From assembly GCA_016720905.1 (NCBI GenBank), contig JADKJT010000016.1, forward strand, positions 1 to 64,000: 64,000 nucleotides of DNA, in the 5' to 3' direction. The translations under genes and the position numbers were made by a program. The notes beneath the pieces are model-generated. The model was not told the DNA's origin, made no database searches, and saw only the letters and a program-made list of their open reading frames with translations. Source of the stretch: Gemmatimonadaceae bacterium (lineage in GTDB: Bacteria; Gemmatimonadota; Gemmatimonadetes; Gemmatimonadales; Gemmatimonadaceae). Positions 1-11,073 of the stretch are shown piece by piece; within the stretch, counting starts at the first letter, position 1, and every line of letters begins with the position of its first letter.

Positions 1-265
1 ACGCCCGCATGCCGTCAATGCCGAGCGCGTGCACTGCGTGTGGTTCCATCACACCAATGGCGCCGCGCAATCGTTCGTACATGGTCTTCGCCGCCGCCAG
101 CGACACCTGCTGTTCGAGAATGATGCGCACCAGTGTCGCGAACCCCGGCCGACGCGCCCAGAGCGGCGGCGCGCCAAAGCGTGTGACGATGGCCCCGAGA
201 TCGGGATCGCGGTCGGCCAGTTCGTGCACCGCGAGTTGCAGGGTGGCGGCGTTCAGTTGCCTCAC
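1..265 (-). CDS. DNA-3-methyladenine glycosylase II-like (HhH-GPD), 5' part
   Basis: The reverse strand is open from a GTG at 265 to the window edge and gives 88 residues, so the C-terminal part and catalytic Asp are outside the window. The segment FATLVRIILEQQVS followed by LAAAKTMYERL matches the start of the HhH-GPD fold of AlkA-type glycosylases, which remove alkylated bases in base excision repair. The preceding LADRDPDLGAIVTRFGAPPL is also typical of this family. An in-frame TAA lies 36 bases upstream of the GTG, so GTG is the only good start; the ribosome site is weak. The gene follows the stop of the Asp-box gene by about 40 bases and could be its distal operon partner. Confidence 0.8.
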   Translation of the reverse strand, partial: MRQLNAATLQLAVHELADRDPDLGAIVTRFGAPPLWARRPGFATLVRIILEQQVSLAAAKTMYERLRGAIGVMEPHAVHALGIDGMRA

Positions 266-304
266 CCTGCACGCTCGTTCATTCCCGACGCCAATGCCTT
301 ACCA

Positions 305-3300
305 TCACGGCGTTGGCGGAATGCGACCCGGTGTTGGCGGGGCACCAATCCGATCCAGTTCCTGTTCGATGGCTGCGATCTCCGTCATGAGAATGGGCCT
401 GAGCTTCGCGTACTCACTGGCGAAGTCCGCCGCGGCAATCTCGTATTCCTGTCGGTTGGTGCCGGTGGGCGGAGCAAGCACACCATCGGGCGATGCATTG
501 CCGGCCCGCGACTGGATTGACACCGGCACCTGCTCACCGCGCGCCGAGTTGACGTTGTCGCCGCGCAACGCACGCAGCGAAAGCGTGAGCCGACGATTCA
601 CATCGCGCGCGCGATCGGTGAGCGCCTTGGGGGCTTGCGGCATCTGATCGAGCACCCTGACGATGGCGTCCATCTTGGTTTTCGCCGCGTTGGCCGCTTC
701 CACCGAGGCGGAAATCTGTCGCGTGAGCTTCTGCACTTGCGCACGGAACGTGAGATTGGCTTCGCGATCGGCCACGGTGGTGGTGGCGGCCGGGTCGTGC
801 AGAATGTTGAATGACATGGGACCGGCGAGTGGCGTGGATACCCCCTGCTCGCGTTTCACCAGCGTAACGGTGTACTTGCCAGGCGGAACAGGGCTGCCAC
901 CGGCACCGCCGCCACCGAACCCGCCGCCTCCGCCTCCGCCCGCGGCAGCCGCGGCGCCGCCGTCACCCGGCGCGTCCAGCGTACCGCGCGCAGGTCCCAC
1001 GTGACACGATGCGCGCCACGCGACCCCGGCAGCGTGAGTACACGCCACACACGCCCCGATGCATCAGCAATCGACGCACCGAGTACCACTGCCTCTTCTT
1101 CGGCCTCGGCAATGAAGTCGGCCGGCGTTGGATACACGATAGGCTTGCCCGCTTTCTCCGCGGCGCGCTGCGCTTCCAGGCGCTTCTCCTTCTTGGACGT
1201 AAAGAGCGCTTCTTTCAGCGAGTAGGTGATAGCCGCACCGTAGTCCGGATTGGCAGCGCTGAAAATCGCCTCACCTTGCGAGCCCTTCCCGCTGCCGCCA
1301 AACGGACTGCGACGCACAAACGAGATGGCATCTTTCACCGGATACAGCGTGGCTGGCGCCGCCAGTGACGCCGTGGTCACATCGCGCAGCCGCGAGTAGT
1401 CGTCCACCACGAAAATGCCGCGACCGAAGGTGCCGAGCACGAGATCATCGGCCTGTCGCTGAATCGCGATGTCACGCACCTGGATGGTGGGCAGTCCGGG
1501 AATCTTGAGCCAATGCGCGCCGCCGTCCTTACTGACGTAGGCACCGAATTCGGTGCCGGCAAACAGCAACATGGGGTCGACGTGATCTTCAGCGAATCCA
1601 TACACCGTGCCGCGCTTGGGCAGGTCACCCGTGATGGACACCCATTGCTTGCCGGCGTCGGTGCTCTTGAACAGATACGGCGAGAAGTCGCCGTTCTGGT
1701 GATTGTTGAAGGCGGCGAACACGGTCTTGGCGGCATGTCGCGACGTGATGAGACGCTGCACGTAGGCGTTGCCAGGCACGCCGGGCACTGAATCGCTCTT
1801 GCGCCAGTTGGTGCCGCCGTCCTCGGTGATCTGAATGAGCCCGTCGTCGGTCCCCACAAACAGCAACCCTTCCTGCTTCTGCGACTCGGCAATCTGGCTG
1901 ATATTGCTGTAGAACGCCGTGGACTGGTTCTTGGCAATCGCATCGGGGCCCCACACCTTGCCCATCACCGGCATGGCGTTGCGATCGACCTGCCGCGTGA
2001 GGTCTGCGCTGATGGGTTTCCAGCTGTTGCCGCGATCGTCGCTGCGATACAAACGCTGCGACGCCGTATACAGTCGCGTATGTGAGAAAGGCGAGATGAT
2101 AATCGGCGTGTCCCAGTTGAAGCGACTGGGCGCTTCGCCGCGACCCACCGCCGGCTGAATGCCGATGGCCTCGCCGGTGCGCACATCATGGCGCACCATG
2201 CCGCCGCCCTGGCTTTCCGCATACACGGTGAAGGGATCTTCCGGATCGACGCGCGACACGAAGCCATCACCACCCGTGGTCACAAACCAGTCGGTGTTGA
2301 GAATGCCGTTGTTGCTGCGGTTGGCCGCCGGACCGCAGAGTGAGGCGTTGTCCTGCGTGCCGCCGCACACCATGTAGAACGGCGCGTTGTTGCTCACATC
2401 CACATCGTAGAACTGCGTGATGGGGAGGTTGGCGAAGAAGATCCAGTTCTTGCCGCCATCCCACGTCTGATACAGGCCACCGTCATTACCGTTCACGTAG
2501 TGATCGGGGAAACGTGGGTCCACCCAGATCACGTGATTGTCCACGTGCTTGGTCCGTTCGCCGAGGTTGCGCCATGTGGCGCCGCCGTCGTCGCTCACCT
2601 GGTTTTGCACGTCCACCGCGTACAGCCGTTGCACGTTGAACGGGTCGGCGAAAATAGTGGCGTAGTACATGGGCTGCGCCGAGTAGGGCGAGCGCTTCTC
2701 CCAGGTGATGCCGTTGTCGACGGAGCGGAACATGCCGCCGTCGCCGGGTGTGCTTTCGACCGTGGCGTACACCACGTCAGGATCCTTCGGCGACATGGCG
2801 AGACCAATGCGTCCCAGCGCGCCAGAGGGCAGGCCCGTGGTGATCTTCCTCCAGCTCTTGCCGGCGTCGGTGGAACGATAGAGCGCGCTTTCCGGTCCGC
2901 CATTGATGAGCGTGTAGAAATGCCGGCGGCGCTGCCACGTGGCGGCGATGAGCACGTCGGGGTTGCGCGGGTCCATCACGACATCGGTGACGCCCGTACG
3001 CTCGGTAACCGCGATGAGGGAGGTCCACGTCTTGCCGCCATCGGTGGTCTTGTAGAGTCCACGGTCACCGCCGTCGGCCCACAGTGGCCCCTGCGCGGCG
3101 ACATACACCACGTCGCTGTTGCGCGGGTCAATGAGAATGCGCGCAATGTGCTCGGACTTCTCCAGTCCCATGCGCTTCCAGTTCTTGCCGGCGTCGTCGG
3201 AGCGATACACGCCGTCGCCATAGGCGACGCTGCGCTGCGAGTTGTTCTCGCCAGTGCCTACCCATACGGTATTGGGCTGGCGCTGGTCGAGTACCACGGT

Positions 3301-3708
3301 GCCAATGGAATACGACGACTGCTTGTCGAAAATGGGTGCCCAGGTGGCGCCGCCGTTGTCGGTCTTGAACACGCCGCCCGAGGCAACGCCCACGTACATG
3401 ATGCCCGGATTGACCGGATGCACGGCGATGCTGGAGATGCGCCCGCCGGTGACCGCGGGGCCAATGAGGCGTGGTTTGAGCAATGCGCTGAGCGCGCCGG
3501 AGATGCCGCGCGCGGCGGTGGTGTCGCCTTCAGCGCGCGTGGTATCCGGCTTGGTGTCGCGCTTGGTGGTGTCGGGGCGCGACGCCGTCGTTGGCTTGGT
3601 CGTCGCGACGGTGGGTTTCCGTGCGGCGGGCGGTGTCGATTGTTGTGCAACAACCGGTGTGTTGCTCAAAGAGAGCAGCGCGACGGAAACGATGAAGATA
3701 TGGCGCAT
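305..3708 (-). CDS. Secreted VPS10/sortilin-like Asp-box (BNR) repeat protein, frame broken near 984
   Basis: The start at 3708 gives a signal peptide (MRHIFIVSVALLSL, then AQQ). About eleven Asp-box repeats follow (for example TDNGGATW, TTDGGKTW, SDDGGATW, SKDGGAHW), the mark of a sortilin/VPS10-type multi-bladed beta-propeller. After these come a FlgD-like beta-sandwich (DASGRVWRVLTLPGS), a glycine-rich linker and a helical C-terminal domain. The frame changes at about 982-986: one frame ends soon after VTWDLRA, and the next continues at GTLDAPGDGG to the stop at 305. Adding a single G on the coding strand restores one reading frame. The family is common in Gemmatimonadota and Bacteroidota; its substrate is unknown, although such proteins are often labelled glycosyl hydrolase. 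A second copy lies at 7.6-10.8 kb. Confidence 0.85.
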
Positions 3709-3937
3709 CGGGAGGGACTCTGAGAGGGCGGTAACGGGATCGCGACCAACCTGAACGATCGCCCGTGGCCTGACGGCGCGCCAGACATGACGCCCCGCGA
3801 CGTGCGCGGTGCGTACCGTGTGCGCGTGATGCACTGGACAGCGGTCTCAGGGCTCACCAGTATCAAGTGTCCGGATATCTGTTGGCGCCGGTGGCAACGC
3901 GGCAGTAAGCGGCCGCCTGGAGTGGCAAGGAGGTTCC

Positions 3938-5080
3938 ATGGCGAACTGGACGACGACGTCGGCGATGGCCGTTGCGCTTGGCCTGTCAGTGCTCGAGTCG
4001 GGGTGTGGCGATAGCAGTAAAGACGGAGGTCCGACGGGTATCGGCCCGCCACCGGGGCTTGCCGCATGCAGCGCCGGCCCGTTCCTCACCGTGCCGCTGG
4101 TTGCCGCTTCCAGCATCCAGGTCGTGGCGCCGCTGGGGAATCTCAACCCACCGGGACACACGTTCCCCACCGATCATATCTACCTGTACATGGCGGTGTT
4201 TCCCGTGGCGATATCGGCGCCCGGCAATCTCGTCATCACCGACGTGCTGGTGCAGCATCGCACGGGTGGTGGGCAGGCGGATTTGGACGACTATGCCGTG
4301 ACGTTCTTTCCGTGCAGCGACGTGATGATGCAGCTTGCCCACGTCGCCAGGCTGGCGACGCAGCTCAGCGCGAAGGTCGGCGACTTGAGCGGTGGGTGCG
4401 GGAGCAGCTATCAGTTGGCCGGCTTCACGTACCAGCAGTGCCGCAAGAGCGTGAACGTGGCAATGTCAACCGGAGAGGTCATGGGCACCACGGCGGCGAC
4501 GCTCGACGTGCTCGCCCGGGACCGCCGCATCACCATCGCCTACGTGAACGCGTCACGCCTGTCCGACAGTGTCGGTGCGTTCGGCGACAAGCACGTGGCC
4601 TGCCCGATCGACTACTTCGAGGCCTCTATCGCCGATCCGTTGCGCGCGAAACTGGGCATCGGCAGCGCGCTGCGCACCACGCCCCCGGTATGCGGCGATG
4701 TGGCGCAGGACGTGCCCAACACGGCGGCGGGACGCTGGTTTCGTATTGGCAGCCCGACCTATCCGGAAGAACCGCATCTGGCCCTGGTGCACGACAATTT
4801 CAATCCGGCCCTCGGTGTGTTTTCCGTCGGCTCGTCGATCCCGTCGCTGTCGGCTCGCACGTACACATTTACTCCCGCAGCCACTGGTCGCGTCAATCTG
4901 GATTTCCGCTACGTCACCACGATCGGCGAGACCGAGTGTTATGTGGTGTCGGCCAATCAACGCGTGTTGCTGCAACTCACTTCCACAACGCGCCTTCGCA
5001 TTCAGGGCATTGGCCCTGGCACCTGCGGCGACCCCAGCACCTGGATACTTGGCGCCGGGGCCGTGGAATTCGAACGCTGA
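3938..5080 (+). CDS. Putative exported protein, lipoprotein-like, unknown function
   Basis: The protein has 380 residues. An N-terminal hydrophobic stretch ends in ESGC at about residue 24, which is only a weak lipobox. The start follows AAGGAGG a few bases upstream, a strong ribosome site. The middle part (TDHIYLYM, then APGNLVITDVLVQHR, then DYAVTFFPC and LAHVARL) has a layout reminiscent of a degenerate M23/LytM-like peptidase sheet, but the full HxxxD/HxH zinc set is not visible, so I do not claim activity. The C-terminal half contains several cysteines (CGD, CYV, CGDPS) that suggest an exported, disulfide-bonded protein. It is divergent from the Asp-box gene, so the roughly 230 bases between the two starts should hold both promoters. 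Confidence 0.65.
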   Translation: MANWTTTSAMAVALGLSVLESGCGDSSKDGGPTGIGPPPGLAACSAGPFLTVPLVAASSIQVVAPLGNLNPPGHTFPTDHIYLYMAVFPVAISAPGNLVITDVLVQHRTGGGQADLDDYAVTFFPCSDVMMQLAHVARLATQLSAKVGDLSGGCGSSYQLAGFTYQQCRKSVNVAMSTGEVMGTTAATLDVLARDRRITIAYVNASRLSDSVGAFGDKHVACPIDYFEASIADPLRAKLGIGSALRTTPPVCGDVAQDVPNTAAGRWFRIGSPTYPEEPHLALVHDNFNPALGVFSVGSSIPSLSARTYTFTPAATGRVNLDFRYVTTIGETECYVVSANQRVLLQLTSTTRLRIQGIGPGTCGDPSTWILGAGAVEFER

Positions 5081-5165
5081 CCGGTTGTGACAGTGGCCGC
5101 ATTGCGGGCGACGCGCTCGCCGAAATGCTGCGCTCACCGAAGTAAACTCCAATTTTACCTGACCT

Positions 5166-6740
5166 ATGAAACGCTCCATCGCGCTCTGTTCCCTGATGCT
5201 GCTGCCACTGGCGTTGCCGTCGCAGTCCGTCGCCACGCCGTCCGCGTACTCGCTGATCAAGGAAGCCGATATCAAAGCCGACATGCTCGTCATGGCCGGC
5301 GACGGGATGCGAGGCCGCGAGTCGGGCACGCTCGATGAACTGCGCGCATCGATGTGGACCGCGGATCAGCTCGCCAAGGCTGGCGTGAAACCGCTGGGCG
5401 AAGACGGCACCTGGTTCCAGTGGTTCAATATGCGCCGAACGCGGATCTCAACGGCCGTGAGCACCGTGCGCATTGGCGGCCGGCCGTTTGCCCTGTGGAC
5501 GGAGGCCACGCCGACGTCGAACGCCGATGGAGACGTTGTCGGCATCACAGTATTCGCCGGCGACGGCAGCGATTCAACGATCGACGTGCGTGGTCGGGTG
5601 GCGGTGGTGACGCTCAAGCCGACCTCCGAAGGCACACGTAGCACGATCAACACACCGGCGTATCGCGCGGTGCGTCAGGGGCTGACGGTGCAGGGCGGCG
5701 TCATGACGCGGCGCGGCGCCTTGGCCGTGATCATCGTTGCCGACGACGTCGGCGAGGCAAACTTCGACGCCGTCGGTAGTCTGCAATCGCGTGGCACGTA
5801 CAATGTGCCCGGTGGCGCCCCACGTTTTTCCGAGGCAGCGCTGAGTAACCGTGTGGGCGGTGCGGGCCGCGGCGGGCGTGGGGGCGCCGGAGGCGCTGCA
5901 GCCGGTGGCGGTCGCGGGCAGCCGACCGGCGGTATGGCCGTACCCGTCCTGTTCGTGCATCGTGCAATGCTCCAGCAACTGCGTCAGAATGGGCAAGGCG
6001 TCGAAATTCACATCAAGTCGGAAACTTTCGACGCGCCGTCGGTAAACGTCATCGGCGTCGTGCGCGGCACCGACCCCAAGCTCCGTGATGAGTACGTCGT
6101 GTTCAGTTCCCACCAGGATCACGACGGAGTCCGTTTCTCCATTGACGGGGACTCCATCTGGAACGGTGCCGACGACAACGCGAGCACCAGCGTGGCGCTG
6201 TTCGCCATCGCGCGCGCATGGGCCAAGCAGCCTTCCAAACGCTCGGCGCTCTTCATTTTTCACGGCGCCGAGGAGCGCGGGCTGCTCGGATCGCGCTGGC
6301 ACGCCGCCCACCCGGTCGTACCGCTCACGAGCATGGCCGCAGTGCTCAACGGCGACATGATCGGCCAGAACCATCCCGACACGGCATCGCTGCTGGGATC
6401 GCAGCCGCCACACCGGAACTCGAGCGCACTCGTCCAGATGGCGTTCGACGCGAACAGCCGCACCGGCAAATTCGTCATCGATTCCATGTGGGACCGTCCG
6501 ACGCACCCGGAAGGCTTCTACTTCCGGAGCGACCACGCGTCGTACGCTCAGCTCAATGTTCCCTCCATCTTCTTCACGACGACCCTGCATCCCGACTACC
6601 ACACCCCGCGTGACGATGCGTCACGCATCAACTACCCCAAGCTCACCCGGATGACGCAGTGGATGTACCTCACGGGTTGGATTGTCGGGAATGCCAAGGA
6701 TCGCCCAACGATCGACGGCGGTGTCCGGCAGGTGCCGTGA
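5166..6740 (+). CDS. Secreted M28-family zinc metallopeptidase with inserted PA-like domain
   Basis: The 524-residue protein begins with a signal peptide (MKRSIALCSLMLLPLALPSQS). The M28 aminopeptidase zinc-site motifs appear in order: SHQDHDG near residue 316, GADDNAS near 334, GAEERG near 367, NGDMIG near 395 and a His in HPDYHTP near 475. The region before the catalytic part, with a glycine-rich insertion at roughly 235-260, corresponds to a protease-associated (PA)-like domain. It is expected to cleave N-terminal residues from peptides outside the cytoplasm. No good Shine-Dalgarno sequence precedes the ATG. It converges on the next gene with 32 bases between the stops. Confidence 0.9.
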   Translation: MKRSIALCSLMLLPLALPSQSVATPSAYSLIKEADIKADMLVMAGDGMRGRESGTLDELRASMWTADQLAKAGVKPLGEDGTWFQWFNMRRTRISTAVSTVRIGGRPFALWTEATPTSNADGDVVGITVFAGDGSDSTIDVRGRVAVVTLKPTSEGTRSTINTPAYRAVRQGLTVQGGVMTRRGALAVIIVADDVGEANFDAVGSLQSRGTYNVPGGAPRFSEAALSNRVGGAGRGGRGGAGGAAAGGGRGQPTGGMAVPVLFVHRAMLQQLRQNGQGVEIHIKSETFDAPSVNVIGVVRGTDPKLRDEYVVFSSHQDHDGVRFSIDGDSIWNGADDNASTSVALFAIARAWAKQPSKRSALFIFHGAEERGLLGSRWHAAHPVVPLTSMAAVLNGDMIGQNHPDTASLLGSQPPHRNSSALVQMAFDANSRTGKFVIDSMWDRPTHPEGFYFRSDHASYAQLNVPSIFFTTTLHPDYHTPRDDASRINYPKLTRMTQWMYLTGWIVGNAKDRPTIDGGVRQVP

Positions 6741-6772
6741 CCGATACAGCGAACGCGCGACGCCCCCCGTGG

Positions 6773-7552
6773 CTATTTGGTCCAGAAGATCGCCGTTCCG
6801 CAATACGAGCCGTCACCTCCGGCACCCGTCGCGTTGTACCTCGATGGAGTCGACGATGGATTGTGCCACTCGAAGCCAATGATCTCGTCCGCTCGGAGAC
6901 TACTCACATCAAATATCAGTGTTTCCCGAGCGATCTTCGTAGGCGCGCCATTGAAAACAGAGATTCCGTTCACAACAACTTGCGGGTAACAGGCTTGTGC
7001 ATCTCGCTGTGCCGCGAGGACAGTCTTGCCGCTCACCCGACGAGTCCGCAGTCCGGGAACTCGGCCAATGAGCACCACGTCAACCTGACTCGCGGAGTTC
7101 TCCTCAAAAACCGAGCGGTCCAGGAATCGCCCGAAACCCATGGCCCGCCGCTCATCAAACTCCGCGAGTCGCAGGCGATCAATGGTCCTGTCAGCCTCGA
7201 CCTGAACCGGCGCCATGGCTTGTGCCGTGCGCGTCAGCAGGAAATCGACATCGACCACGTCGTTCGCGGCCAAGCGAATACTGACCACGAGCGAATCAAA
7301 GCCCAACGCGCGAACGACAACCACGTATTCGCCTGGGGGGACATCCATCAGGCGAAATCGTCCGTTCGGCTCGCTGCGCGTGGTCAGTCCGCGCGTTCGC
7401 ACCTCGATGCGGGCATCGGCGATTGGCCGTTCAGGCATGTCAGCCAGAACCCGACCAGAGATTTCGCCACGCTGAGCGGATAGCTGCAGCGGCCGTCCCG
7501 TGCACAGACACAGCGCGGCCAGCGATATCGCCTTCGCCCTATTGAGAATCAT
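6773..7552 (-). CDS. Secreted carboxypeptidase-regulatory-like domain protein with TonB-plug-like segment
   Basis: The protein has 259 residues with a signal peptide ending near LQLSAQ. Residues about 30-110 (GEISGRVLADMPERPIADA to GEYVVVVRALGFDSL) form a carboxypeptidase-regulatory/transthyretin-like beta-sandwich. The following part (RFLDRSVFEE, DVVLIGRVPGL, CYPQVVVNGI) resembles the plug domain of TonB-dependent receptors, but no beta-barrel follows. Short plug-only proteins like this recur in Gemmatimonadota; their role is unknown. The start is 22 bases from the stop of the Asp-box gene, both being leftward, so the two are probably co-transcribed. Confidence 0.75.
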   Translation of the reverse strand: MILNRAKAISLAALCLCTGRPLQLSAQRGEISGRVLADMPERPIADARIEVRTRGLTTRSEPNGRFRLMDVPPGEYVVVVRALGFDSLVVSIRLAANDVVDVDFLLTRTAQAMAPVQVEADRTIDRLRLAEFDERRAMGFGRFLDRSVFEENSASQVDVVLIGRVPGLRTRRVSGKTVLAAQRDAQACYPQVVVNGISVFNGAPTKIARETLIFDVSSLRADEIIGFEWHNPSSTPSRYNATGAGGDGSYCGTAIFWTK

Positions 7553-7573
7553 GCTGGGCCGCCAATAGGCGAG

Positions 7574-10500
7574 TTACAGCGGTGGTCCCGCGACCACCCG
7601 ATCCTCGTCGTCGATGACCTCGTTATTCAGCTTCGAACGCCTGAACAACGCCACCTTGAGCGGCTCCGACCCCGCCGCCTTGAGCTTGGCGTTGAGCGCC
7701 GGCACCTCGGTTTTCGCGATCGCGTTCCACTGCGCTTGCAAGGCTGCCAGAGACTTGAGACGGGCGTTCGCTGCCGCGACCGCCTGTGACGTGGGCGTGT
7801 CGTCGGCGCCCTGCAGCACGTTCATCACCGGCAGGAATTGACCCGCGACACTGGTGAACGACTCCGGCGCCGCTGGGCCACCGCCACTGCCGCGTCCACC
7901 TCCACCGCCAAAGCCACCGCGACCGCCACCGACGGCTTCCGGACCAGCGAGTGCCTCGAGGCGTTTGGCCAACGCATCCACGGCGTTGGCCAGATCACCA
8001 GTCACCTTGCCCTTGCGATCCAGCAACTGCGTGCGCAGCGCGCGCGCTTGCTTTGCCATCACTGGTGCCTGCAACGCGGCATCGTACAGCGCGACCGACA
8101 GCGTGTACTGCTGACGCAACGCCACCGCGGGTGTCTTCACGCGCGGATCCATGCGCACCGTAAACGACTGCGACTGGCTCGCGCCGTTGGCAGTTAATCG
8201 TGCCGTGTACGTGCCGGGGTGCGCCCACGGCCCTTCGGGCTCACACTTGGTGTTGAACGGCGTCGCTGAAATGGGCAACGAGCAGTTCTCGCCCGGCGGC
8301 GTGAAATGCAGATCCCACGTGTATCGCTGCAGGCCGGCCTTGGTGGACAGCACTTGTGGCGGCCGGAACCAATACCACGGCCAGTTGCCCACGTCCTTCA
8401 CCGGCTCGGCTTTGTCGGTACTGGAATACGTGCGAATCACGCGCCCCGACGCATCGAGAATCTCCAGCGTGACCGGGCCGCTCACATCGTTCTTCAGGTA
8501 GTAATCGATGATCGCGCCATCGGGCGGATTCTCGGCGTACGGCTCGTCGGGCGGCACCGGCGTGTCGGTGTACATGGAATACCGCACGCGCGTGGCCATC
8601 GCCGGCTTGAACAACGTGACCGCATCACTGGCGGCTTTCTCGCTCCACTGCCGCAACGCGGTGATGTTGTCGAGAATCCAGAAACCCCGACCGTGCGTGC
8701 CAATGGCCAGATCGTCGTCCTTGATGATGACATCACGCACCGAGGTGGCCGGCATGTTTACGCGCAATGAATGCCAGTGGTCGCCGTCGTTGAGCGAGAA
8801 CCACACCTGCGTTTCACTGCCAGCGAATAACAGCCCTTTGCGTTTGGGATCTTCCTTCACGCTGTTGATGGTGGCGCCGTCGGCGATGCCGCCGACAATT
8901 TCGGTCCACATCTTGCCACCATCGCGCGTGCGGAAAATATGCGGACGCAGATCATCCAACCGGATGGTATTGATAGCCGCGTAGGCGGTGCCGGCGTCGC
9001 TGTGCGAGGCGTCCATGATGGACACCTTGGCCCACGGACCAATTTGCGGTGGGGTCACGTTGGCCCAGGACTTGCCGCCATTCCGCGTGACGTGAATGAG
9101 TCCGTCGTCGGTGCCGGCCCAGATGGTGTTGGAGTCCACCGGGCTGGGCGCGATGGTGTACACCACGCCGCGGCGAGTGGGGGTGGCGGCTGGTGTGCCG
9201 ATGTACCGCCCCACGTTTTTGGGCACGTTCCACGTTTCGCGCGACAGGTCGGGGCTGATTTGCTTCCACTGCTGGCCGCCTGTCACGGTCTGCCACACCA
9301 CGTTGGTGCGTAGTAGAGTTTGCGCGGGTTGATGGGCGAAAAGAGGATCGGCATGGTGCGCACGCCGCGATAGATATCCGGACCGCCGCCACCACCACCG
9401 CGTCCCACGTTTGGACTCACATTCTGCGTTTGACCGGTACGCCGATCGTAGCGCACCACGGTGCCGCCGAAGTACACGTCGGGGTTGAGCGGATCGGGCG
9501 CGACGTAGCTGTACTCGGATGCACCAACCGGATGGAACTCGCGATAGCCGATATAGCCGTCGTTGCCGCGACTGGATACGCACCCCGAGCCCGAGTCCTG
9601 CTGGCCGCTGCACAGCCGGTAGGGAAACGCGTAGTCGGCGGCCACGTGATAGAACGCGGCCGTGGGCTGATTGTACCACGAGCTCCACGTCTTGCCGCCA
9701 TTTACCGTGATGACCGCGCCCTGATCGGCCACCAGCAGCATGATGTCGCCGTTGTTCGGATTGATCCAGTAGCGCTGATAGTCGTCACCGCCGGGCGCGC
9801 CGCGATGCGCGGCCCACGTCTTGCCGGCATCGGTGGATTTCCAGGCCACGGTGTTGGCTGAATACACGATGTCCGGATTTTTCGGGTCGACGGCGGGCGC
9901 CGACATATCATCAGCCTTGCCCGCAATGTTGTTGTTGGTGGTGGCGACGGTCCAGCTTTCGCCGGCGTCGTCGGAGCGATACATCGCGCCACCGCGCGTG
10001 GCCTGCACAATGGCGTAGAGGCGATTGGGATTGCTGGGCGCGATGGCGATGCCAATGCGACCCAGTCCGTCTGCCGATGTCGGGAGGCCTTTGGTGAGCG
10101 GCTTCCACGTCGTGCCACCATCCGTGCTCTTGAACAGCCCGCTATTCGGTCCGGAAAACGATGAGTTCTCCCACGGCCCATGCTGCGCATCCCACAGTGC
10201 GGCATACACCGTGTTGGGATCGTTGGGCGCGATCTGCACTTCGGCGCCGCCGGTGTACTCGTCTTTGTACAACACCTTTTGCCACGACGTGCCGCCATCG
10301 GTGGTGCGATAAATGCCGCGCTCCGGATTCTGGCCGTACGGGTGTCCTAACACCGCCGCGAACACGCGTTCGGGATTGGTGGGATCGATGGCCAGTCGCG
10401 GAATTTGCTGGTTGTTGTTGATCCACACGTGCGACCAGCTCTTGCCGGCGTCGGTGGACTTGTAGATGCCGTCACCGGTGGCCAGATCGGGGCGGTGCAG

Positions 10501-10842
10501 GCCCTCTCCCGAACCCACGTAGATCACGTTCGGGTTGGACGGTGCCACGTCGATGGCGCCGATGGAGCCACTGGATTGCTCATCGAAGATCGGCGTCCAG
10601 ATACGGCCATAGTCGGTGGTCTTCCACACGCCTCCGTTCACCATGCCCATGTAGAACACATTGGGCTGACTGGGCACGCCCGCTGCCGCTTTAGTGCGGC
10701 CGGCGCGGAACGGTCCGATCATGCGCCACTTCGGGCCCTTGATGCTGGCGGCATCGAAAGTGGCCTGCGCGCTGAGCGCAATCGGCGAGAAGGCGGCGGC
10801 AGCGAGCAGTGATGCCGTCAGGGCGCGTCGGGAAAGGAGCAC
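7574..10842 (-). CDS. Secreted VPS10/sortilin-like Asp-box repeat protein (second copy), frame broken near 9309
   Basis: A GTG at 10842, preceded by CGAGG, starts a signal peptide (LTASLLAAAAFSPIALSAQ). At least ten Asp-box repeats follow (TTDYGRIW, STDAGKSW, TTDGGTSW, STDGGTTW, TRNGGKSW, TRDGGKMW), then a beta-sandwich (EILDASGRVIRTY) and a helical C-terminus with a Gly-rich linker. The first frame ends after PINPRKLYY, and the second frame resumes exactly where the family continues, at TNVVWQTVTGGQQW. One missing G on the coding strand at about 9309 would give LYYGTNVVW and a single protein of about 1,090 residues. It shares architecture with the gene at 305-3708, so the two are paralogues or functional partners. 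Confidence 0.85.
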
Positions 10843-10943
10843 GGGGGCCTCGGGTGAGCGGGAATGCGTCCAATCTGCGGTGAAGCGGTGCGAACGGCCA
10901 GAATGTCGCGATTTCGTTGGAAAGCACCTTGAACCGACAAGTA

Positions 10944-11006
10944 CGCAAAGGTCGCGAAGGAACAGGACCCACCATGCCCGACTTGACGACCTTCGCGTAC
11001 TTTGCG
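10944..11006. repeat. Imperfect inverted repeat of the CGCGAAGG type
   Basis: CGCAAAGGTCGCGAAGG (10944-10960) pairs at 15 of 17 positions with the reverse complement of 10990-11006, with a 29-base loop. It lies in the 231-base gap between the divergent Asp-box gene and the selO operon. The core AAGGTCGC also occurs in the inverted repeat at 61946-62023, which suggests a dispersed palindromic repeat family rather than a gene-specific operator. The rest of this gap shows nothing recognisable. Confidence 0.7.
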
Positions 11007-11073
11007 GTCAGCGTTTTGAACTGTCATTTTTCGAACAGGTGCAGCGGTGTACCTCGACTGCGAGGCGTGACCC

